Shown in pieces: positions 59,367 to 64,000 of a DNA stretch of 64,000 bases. Position 1 is the first letter of the stretch. Each line of letters begins with the position of its first letter. The notes below the pieces were generated by a model, which worked only from the letters and a program-made list of their open reading frames with translations, ran no database searches and had not been told where the DNA came from. The stretch is from the NCBI RefSeq assembly GCF_000494755.1, contig NC_022657.1:5618001-5682000 (forward strand), read 5' to 3'. Position numbers and translations under genes: made by a program. This DNA is from Amorphoplanes friuliensis DSM 7358. Lineage in GTDB: Bacteria; Actinomycetota; Actinomycetes; Mycobacteriales; Micromonosporaceae.

Positions 59367-60191
59367 ATGGTGGCTGACATGGCTCTTGCTCGATCCCGAC
59401 CGGCCACCCACACATCCATCACCGCGAATGACTCCTCGCCGGTCAAGTCGGCGGAGCGCACGGTGAAGATCCTCGAGACGCTCGCCGCCTCACCGACCAA
59501 ACTGACACTGTCGGAGCTCCAGGAACGCATGGGCTACCCGCGGTCGAGCCTGCACGCCCTGGTCCGCACGCTGCGCGAGCTCAAGTGGGTCGAGTCCGAC
59601 GAGAGCGGCTCGGCCTTCGGCGTCGGCCCCCACGCCCTTCTCTCCGGTACGGCCTACCTGGACCGTGACCCGGCGCTGCGGTTCGCGTACGAAACTCTCG
59701 AGGATCTGCGGACCGAGGTCGGGCACACGATCCACTACGCCCGCCGGGACGACACCCACGTGCTCTACCTGGCCAGCCGCGAGTCCCGCGAGGCCGAACG
59801 GGTCATCTCCCGGGTCGGCCGCCGGCTGCCCGCCCACGTCACCGGGCTCGGCCAGGCGCTGCTCGCCGAGCTGACCGAGGCCGAAGTGGACACACTGCTG
59901 CCGGCCGAGCTCGAGTCGGTCACCCCCAGCACGATCACCGGCCGCGCCGCCCTGCACGCCGAGCTCGACGCGGTCCGCAAGCGCGGCTGGGCCTTCGAGG
60001 TCGAGCAGGGCACCGAGGGTGTCGCCTGCGTGGCCGTCGCGGTCGGCTACCGGATCCCGGCCACCGACGCCATCTCCTGCTCGATGCCGGCCGACCTGGC
60101 CAAGGGCGCCCACCTGGACAAGGTGGTGGCGGCCGTGACCGCCCACACCCACGCGCTCGCGACGACCCTGCGCCGCGAGGGCATCCGCTAG
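59367..60191 (+). CDS. IclR-family transcriptional regulator of uronate/aldarate genes
   Basis: 274 aa if started at ATG 59367 (ATG 59379 is the alternative; neither has a clear ribosome site). The N-terminal winged HTH is at about residues 28-88 (ILETLAASPTKLTLSELQERMGYPRSSLHALVRTL). The C-terminal IclR effector domain has VGRRLPAHVTGLGQALLA and EGVACVAVAVGYR. It sits between the uptake operon and udh. By position it is the obvious regulator of both flanking operons, likely sensing an aldarate or keto-deoxy acid. Confidence 0.9.
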   Translation: MVADMALARSRPATHTSITANDSSPVKSAERTVKILETLAASPTKLTLSELQERMGYPRSSLHALVRTLRELKWVESDESGSAFGVGPHALLSGTAYLDRDPALRFAYETLEDLRTEVGHTIHYARRDDTHVLYLASRESREAERVISRVGRRLPAHVTGLGQALLAELTEAEVDTLLPAELESVTPSTITGRAALHAELDAVRKRGWAFEVEQGTEGVACVAVAVGYRIPATDAISCSMPADLAKGAHLDKVVAAVTAHTHALATTLRREGIR

Positions 60192-61012
60192 CCCATACGC
60201 TGACCGAGCGGGTGGTCGCACCAGTACGAGCCGACGCGGTTCAACAGCGGGTCGTGCTCGAAGTCGGGCTCGCCGAACTCCGCCACGTACCGCTCCGCGA
60301 AGATCTCGGCGTCGTCCTTCGGGAAGTAGCCGATCGCCTCGCCCTCGGCCAGTGACCACCAGCGGCGGGTGTTGCGGCTGACACCCCAGACGATCCGATA
60401 TCCCGGATGCTCGACGGCGACACAGGCCTCGACCAGCCGGGCGCCGTCGTCGGGTGACAGCCAGAGGGCCAGCCCGCGCAGCTGCGGCGGCGTCGGGAAC
60501 CACAGGCCGATGCGCAGGCAGATCACGTCCAGGCCGAAGCGGTCCACGTACAGGCGGCCCAGCGACTCGACGGCGGTCTTGCTCCAGCCGTACAGGGTGT
60601 CGGGGCGGGGCGGGAGGTCGGCCGGGAGCCCGTCGGGGTAGCTGTCGTCGCGCTCGTGGAAACCGACGGCATGACTCGACGACGCCAGGACAACCCGCTT
60701 CACCCCGGCGCGGCGGGCCGCCTCCAGGACACAATAGGTCCCGTACGCGTTGAGCCGCAGCACGTCCTCGGCGTCGGACTCCTTGCTCTGCCCACCCAGG
60801 TGGACGATCGCGTCCACGTCCGCGAACGCCGCGGTCAGGGCGTCGAGGTCGTCCACCGAGGCGATGACCACCTCCTCGTCGCCGCTCCCGTCGACCGGCG
60901 CCGGCGCCACGATGTCCAGCAGTCGCAGCGTGCGCCCCGGGGCGGCCAGGCGCGGGCGCAACGAGGTCGCCACCTTGCCCGAGCCGCCGGTGATGAGGAG
61001 TCGCTGAGCCAT
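60188..61012 (-). CDS. udh: Uronate dehydrogenase
   Basis: 274-aa short-chain (extended) dehydrogenase. The NAD-binding motif is GGSGKVATSLRPRL and the catalytic pair is TLYGWSKTAVE (Tyr-x3-Lys). The C-terminal VWGVSRNTRRWW is characteristic of uronate dehydrogenases. It oxidises D-galacturonate or D-glucuronate to the aldarolactone with NAD. The neighbours supply the next steps. ATG 61012 has no strong ribosome site. Its 3' end overlaps iclR by 4 nt (convergent). Confidence 0.88.
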   Translation of the reverse strand: MAQRLLITGGSGKVATSLRPRLAAPGRTLRLLDIVAPAPVDGSGDEEVVIASVDDLDALTAAFADVDAIVHLGGQSKESDAEDVLRLNAYGTYCVLEAARRAGVKRVVLASSSHAVGFHERDDSYPDGLPADLPPRPDTLYGWSKTAVESLGRLYVDRFGLDVICLRIGLWFPTPPQLRGLALWLSPDDGARLVEACVAVEHPGYRIVWGVSRNTRRWWSLAEGEAIGYFPKDDAEIFAERYVAEFGEPDFEHDPLLNRVGSYWCDHPLGQRMG

Positions 61013-61142
61013 CGGATACCTCCGCAGATGTGACCGTCGTCGATGCGCCGGGAGCCTAGCACCGCATTCCCATACGTATCACTTGCTTGACCGGATAATC
61101 CGCCGCGCCTAGGTTGGATGCCGTTCAGCATTACGTTGTGCA

Positions 61143-61156
61143 TCCATATATGTGGA
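61143..61156. promoter_or_regulatory. 14-bp near-palindrome TCCATATATGTGGA, candidate IclR operator (copy 2)
   Basis: One mismatch from TCCACATATGTGGA, like the site at 59268-59281. It lies in the udh/garR divergent gap and ends 10 bp upstream of the garR start, a position suited to repression. Confidence 0.65.
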
Positions 61157-61166
61157 CGGGGTGTTC

Positions 61167-62054
61167 ATGCCAGACGCCATCGGCTTCATCGGCCTGGGGA
61201 TCATGGGTTCGCCCATGGCCGCCAATCTCGTCAAGGCGGGCTTCGACGTGGCGGGCCACACCCGCAGCCGGGCCGGCCTCGACCGGCTCGCCGCGGCGGG
61301 CGGCCGCCCGGTGACCGGCCTCGCCGAAGCAGTCACCGGCGCGGACGTGGTGATCACGATGCTGCCGGACTCCCCCGACGTCGAGCAGGTGATCCTCGGG
61401 CCGGACGGTGTGCTCGCCCACGCCCGGCCGGGAACGCTGCTCATCGACATGTCCACGATCCGGCCGCGGACCGCCCGAGCCGTCGCGGCCGCCGCTGCCG
61501 ACCGGGGCCTCCGCCCGCTGGACGCCCCGGTCTCCGGCGGAGAACAGGGTGCGGTCGAAGGCGTTCTGTCCATCATGGTCGGTGGTGCCGCAGCCGACTT
61601 CGAAGCCGCCGGTCCGGTGCTCAGCGCCCTCGGCACGACCATCGTCCACGTCGGACCTTCCGGCGCCGGGCAGACGGTCAAGGCCGCGAATCAGCTTGTC
61701 GTCGCCGGCACGATCCAGCTCCTCGCGGAGGCCATCGTGCTCCTCGAGGCGAGCGGTGTCGACGCCCACGCCGGACTCCAGGTCCTCGCCGGTGGCCTGG
61801 CCGGCAGCACAGTCCTGGACCGCAAGGGCGCGGGCATGCTCGCCCGCACCTTCACTCCCGGCTTCCGCTCCGACCTGCACCACAAGGACCTCGGCATCAT
61901 GCTCGACGCAGCCCGCGAAGCCGGAGCGGTGGTCCCCGTCGGCGCCCTGCTGGGTCAGCTCATGGCGGCCCTCCGCGCCCAGGGCGACGGCGGCCTCGAC
62001 CACACGGCGCTGCTGCTCGCCACCGAGCGGATGTCAGGCCGCACCCATGACTGA
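61167..62054 (+). CDS. garR: 2-hydroxy-3-oxopropionate (tartronate semialdehyde) reductase
   Basis: 295 aa from ATG 61167, preferred to GTG 61152 because GGACGGGG lies just upstream and family members begin at MPDAIGFIGLGIMGSPMAAN. The Rossmann motif is GFIGLGIMGSPMAANL, the substrate-binding motif is DAPVSGGEQGA, and the catalytic Lys is in GQTVKAANQL. It reduces the aldolase product tartronate semialdehyde to glycerate. The aldolase start overlaps its stop by 8 nt. Confidence 0.9.
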   Translation: MPDAIGFIGLGIMGSPMAANLVKAGFDVAGHTRSRAGLDRLAAAGGRPVTGLAEAVTGADVVITMLPDSPDVEQVILGPDGVLAHARPGTLLIDMSTIRPRTARAVAAAAADRGLRPLDAPVSGGEQGAVEGVLSIMVGGAAADFEAAGPVLSALGTTIVHVGPSGAGQTVKAANQLVVAGTIQLLAEAIVLLEASGVDAHAGLQVLAGGLAGSTVLDRKGAGMLARTFTPGFRSDLHHKDLGIMLDAAREAGAVVPVGALLGQLMAALRAQGDGGLDHTALLLATERMSGRTHD

Positions 62055-62802
62055 CCTGCGCGAACGCCTCCGCACCGGCGAAATCCTCTACGGCACCTTC
62101 CTCGGCTTCGGCTCGGCCCTGTCCGCCGAGGCCTGCGCGGTCGCCGGCTTCGACTGGCTCCTGGTCGACCTCGAACACGGCGGCGGCGACGAACCGGCCC
62201 TCCTCCACCAGCAGATCGCCGCCGAAGCCCGCGGCCTGGCGATGTTCGCCCGCGTGGAGACCGCCGAACGCATCCGCACGGGCCGCGTCCTTGACGTCGG
62301 CGTGACCGGCGTGATGTTCCCCCGCCTGGAGACGGCCGCGGAGGTCACCGAAGCCGTCCGCCACCTGCGGTATCCGCCGGCAGGTGATCGTGGTGTCGCC
62401 ACGTACAACCGCGTCTACGACTTCGGTTTGCGACCCGAGGGCCTGGCCACCGCCAACGACGGGGTCCTCGGCATCGTCCAGATCGAAAGCCGCCGCGCCC
62501 TGGCCGCGGTCACCGAGATCGCCGCCATCCCGGGAGTTGATGTCCTGTTCGTGGGGCCCCGCGACCTGTCTCATGACCTCGGCGTACCCGGTGCTTTCAC
62601 CCACCCGGACTTCCGCGCCGCGCTGGACGAGGTGCTCGCCGCGGCAAAAAACGCGGGGGTCGCGGCCGGCATTCTGGCCGGCAACGCCGCACAGGCCCTG
62701 GAGTACGCGGGCCTGGGCTTCCAGTTCGTGGGGGTGGGCTCGGACGCGTCGCTGCTGGCGCGGGCCGCCCACGACGCCGTGCGCTTCCTCCGCGGCGGCT
62801 GA
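62047..62802 (+). CDS. garL: HpcH/HpaI-family aldolase, probably 5-keto-4-deoxyglucarate aldolase
   Basis: 251-aa class II pyruvate aldolase: DWLLVDLEHGGGDE (with the His/Glu site), RVLDVGVTGVMFPRLETAAE, VQIESRRALAAVTEIAAI, LFVGPRDLSHDLGVPG. In this setting the likely reaction is cleavage of 5-keto-4-deoxyglucarate into pyruvate and tartronate semialdehyde, which is then reduced by the adjacent enzyme. The specific substrate is inferred from context, because HpaI-type sequences do not separate it alone. Confidence 0.87.
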   Translation: MTDLRERLRTGEILYGTFLGFGSALSAEACAVAGFDWLLVDLEHGGGDEPALLHQQIAAEARGLAMFARVETAERIRTGRVLDVGVTGVMFPRLETAAEVTEAVRHLRYPPAGDRGVATYNRVYDFGLRPEGLATANDGVLGIVQIESRRALAAVTEIAAIPGVDVLFVGPRDLSHDLGVPGAFTHPDFRAALDEVLAAAKNAGVAAGILAGNAAQALEYAGLGFQFVGVGSDASLLARAAHDAVRFLRGG

Positions 62803-62806
62803 ACCA

Positions 62807-62871
62807 CCGGTGGTCCCGGGCCGGGCGGGAAAGCGGGGTGGGCCGCTCCCCGCCCGGCCCGGGACCACCGG
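62807..62871. terminator. 23-bp perfect hairpin between convergent genes
   Basis: Left arm 62807-62829 and right arm 62849-62871 are exact complements (23 bp) around a 19-nt G+C-rich loop. The hairpin sits between the aldolase stop (62802) and the stop of the convergent gene (62875). It has no T-run, so it is a likely bidirectional, extremely stable terminator-type hairpin. Confidence 0.7.
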
Positions 62872-62874
62872 CAC

Positions 62875-64000
62875 TCAGAGACTCACCCGGACATGCTCGC
62901 CGTTGCAGATCATGGAAATCGGATCGCGGGTCCAGATGCCCATTCCGGCATATTTCTGACCGGCAGGGCAGCGCTGGTCACCCACCGCCTCCCCGGTGCG
63001 GAGATCAATGGAATACAGCTTGGTGCGTCCCTCGATGACGATCGTGTCTCCGGAGCGTGCGAAGTGGAGCAGCTCGGGATCGAGGCTGTCGAGGGCTTTT
63101 CGGCTCTGCCACAGCGGCCGGTGCGGGGCTGCGGCCCGCAGCCCGACGAGCCGCCAGGTGTTCTTCGGACCCATCAGCACCGTGGCGGCGACCTCATCGT
63201 TGTCGAAGCCCAGCCGCCACCACGGAGTGCCGACCATCTTCGTCGTGCCGGCGGGCAGGTCGTAGGTGCCTGTGTGACGCCCGTTCACGTAGATCTCCGC
63301 ACGACGGCAGGAGTCGCCGGCACCGTCCCTCATGGCCACGATCAAAGACGCATCCCAGGTGTAGCCGCAGTCGCTCGGGATGGGCTCGTAGTTGTCGTCC
63401 ACCGGAAGCCCTGATTCCCAGGCGTGATCGGTGTATTGGCCGTGAGCGTGCACAACCCAGAGTTGCCCGACGAGCGGCACCGCAGCGACAGCCGCGGCAG
63501 CAGTCACGACGGCGATCACTGTGCCGAGAGCCCTGCGCCTCCGTGCGATCAGGAAAAGACCGCCGACCGGAGCAAGAAGAGTCAGGCCCAGCAATAGATC
63601 GATCAGCACAAACACGAGGTCGAGATGGTAGATCTCCGGTGGGGCTGTTTCTCCCCGCCACAGCCGGACGCTGACAGCGACACCGACCAGCGCGGCGATC
63701 AGCGGAACAAACGACACCAGCACGGCCCGGCGGAGCACGCGGTTCCGGCGGGCCCGCAACTTACGGCGAACTCCGGCCCTGCGGGCATCCGCCTTCCAGG
63801 CCTTCTCCCACTTTGCAGCGTGTGCCTCCTGCCGCTGGCGCTTCTGCTCTTCCTCGGCGGCCGAAAGCTCCTTCGCACGCCTTCGAGCAGCCTCCACGAC
63901 ACGCTCTTGGTTCCGTTCGGCGTGGGCGGCGGGTTGCGTGAGGAGGGCGACAGCCAGACTGCCGACACTCGGCCTTGCCGCCAGGCCCACCCACCAGGCG
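62875..64000 (-). CDS. Membrane protein with charged coiled region (N-terminus probably cut by window edge)
   Basis: The frame stays open to the window edge, and GTG 63990 is an unconvincing start because the three codons before it (Ala-Trp-Trp) continue the protein-like sequence. Visible are an Arg/Glu/Ala-rich helical region (RRRAKELSAAEEEQKRQRQEA, trimmed at both ends), and four hydrophobic helices (VSFVPLIAALVGVAVSV, VLIDLLLGLTLLAPVGGLFL, VIAVVTAAAAVAAVPLVG). A soluble C-terminal domain of about 190 aa follows, with six scattered Cys (DCGYTWDASL, GDSCRRAEIYVNG, QRCPAGQKYAG). I recognise no family. Confidence 0.65.
   Translation of the reverse strand, partial: AWWVGLAARPSVGSLAVALLTQPAAHAERNQERVVEAARRRAKELSAAEEEQKRQRQEAHAAKWEKAWKADARRAGVRRKLRARRNRVLRRAVLVSFVPLIAALVGVAVSVRLWRGETAPPEIYHLDLVFVLIDLLLGLTLLAPVGGLFLIARRRRALGTVIAVVTAAAAVAAVPLVGQLWVVHAHGQYTDHAWESGLPVDDNYEPIPSDCGYTWDASLIVAMRDGAGDSCRRAEIYVNGRHTGTYDLPAGTTKMVGTPWWRLGFDNDEVAATVLMGPKNTWRLVGLRAAAPHRPLWQSRKALDSLDPELLHFARSGDTIVIEGRTKLYSIDLRTGEAVGDQRCPAGQKYAGMGIWTRDPISMICNGEHVRVSL

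Noticed and set aside
1..64000. CRISPR arrays, tRNA/rRNA genes, insertion sequences and att sites
   Set aside because: I saw no regularly spaced short repeats with unique spacers, no cloverleaf-like sequence and no transposase or integrase motifs. The repeats found lie inside genes or are regulatory.

Overview
The window is high-G+C actinobacterial DNA. Genes are densely packed, GTG starts and 4-nt start/stop overlaps are frequent, and the families present (SARP-type regulators, MMPL exporters, CBM2/GH6 cellulase with a CebR-type operator, EACC1-associated caspase, MSMEG_05xx nitrogen-starvation cluster) fit a filamentous soil actinomycete. Actinoplanes or another Micromonosporaceae is my guess, by inference only. 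I see no tRNA, rRNA, CRISPR array, transposase or phage gene. The window cuts the first gene (a TDT transporter, minus strand) and probably the last gene (a membrane protein, minus strand).

Layout. 1-16 kb: housekeeping and accessory genes. These are a TDT transporter divergent from a LysR regulator, a zinc-free MDR oxidoreductase divergent from an HxlR regulator, a secreted malectin-like/beta-propeller protein, a membrane-anchored protein with two helix-hairpin-helix domains, two alpha/beta hydrolases, AidB, and a tandem pair of membrane GGDEF-EAL proteins. 16.0-18.9 kb: a TIR-STAND gene, a 3-TM gene and a TPR gene with overlapping ends, which looks like a split TIR-NB-ARC-TPR conflict system. 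It is followed by a convergent AAA+ ATPase. 20.4-24.5 kb: a 7-TM protein divergent from a large XRE-SARP-NB-ARC-TPR regulator, with a 22-bp-spaced direct repeat and a 12-bp-arm hairpin in the 360-bp region between them.

24.5-32.5 kb is a nine-gene minus-strand operon, the nitrilase/nitrogen-starvation (Nit1C-like) cluster. It encodes an MSMEG_0570-type protein, a flavin oxidoreductase, an amidohydrolase, an MSMEG_0572-type protein, a radical SAM protein, a GNAT-AIR synthase fusion, an intact nitrilase, a second nitrilase whose catalytic Glu and Cys are both Asp, and a glycosyltransferase. 33-36.3 kb is a cellulose locus: a GH6-CBM2 cellulase and a CBM2-lectin-like protein behind a perfect CebR-type operator. 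36.4-43.6 kb holds a two-component system divergent from an MMPL exporter, a PAP2 phosphatase, a decayed head-to-head hydrolase/MmyB-regulator pair, and a LysE exporter.

44.9-49.1 kb is the most unusual locus: EACC1, then a caspase-TM/lipobox-solute-binding-vWA fusion that appears to start at CTG, then a second solute-binding protein. It looks like an outside-in sensor that could control an intracellular caspase-like protease. 49-53 kb holds an M1 metallopeptidase, an operon of unknown gene/Fic/TMEM175, and a [3Fe-4S] ferredoxin. 53-62.8 kb encodes an oxidative uronate/aldarate pathway: ABC importer subunits, IclR regulator, uronate dehydrogenase, glucarate dehydratase, HpcH-type aldolase and tartronate semialdehyde reductase. 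Two matching 14-bp near-palindromes sit in its two divergent promoter regions.
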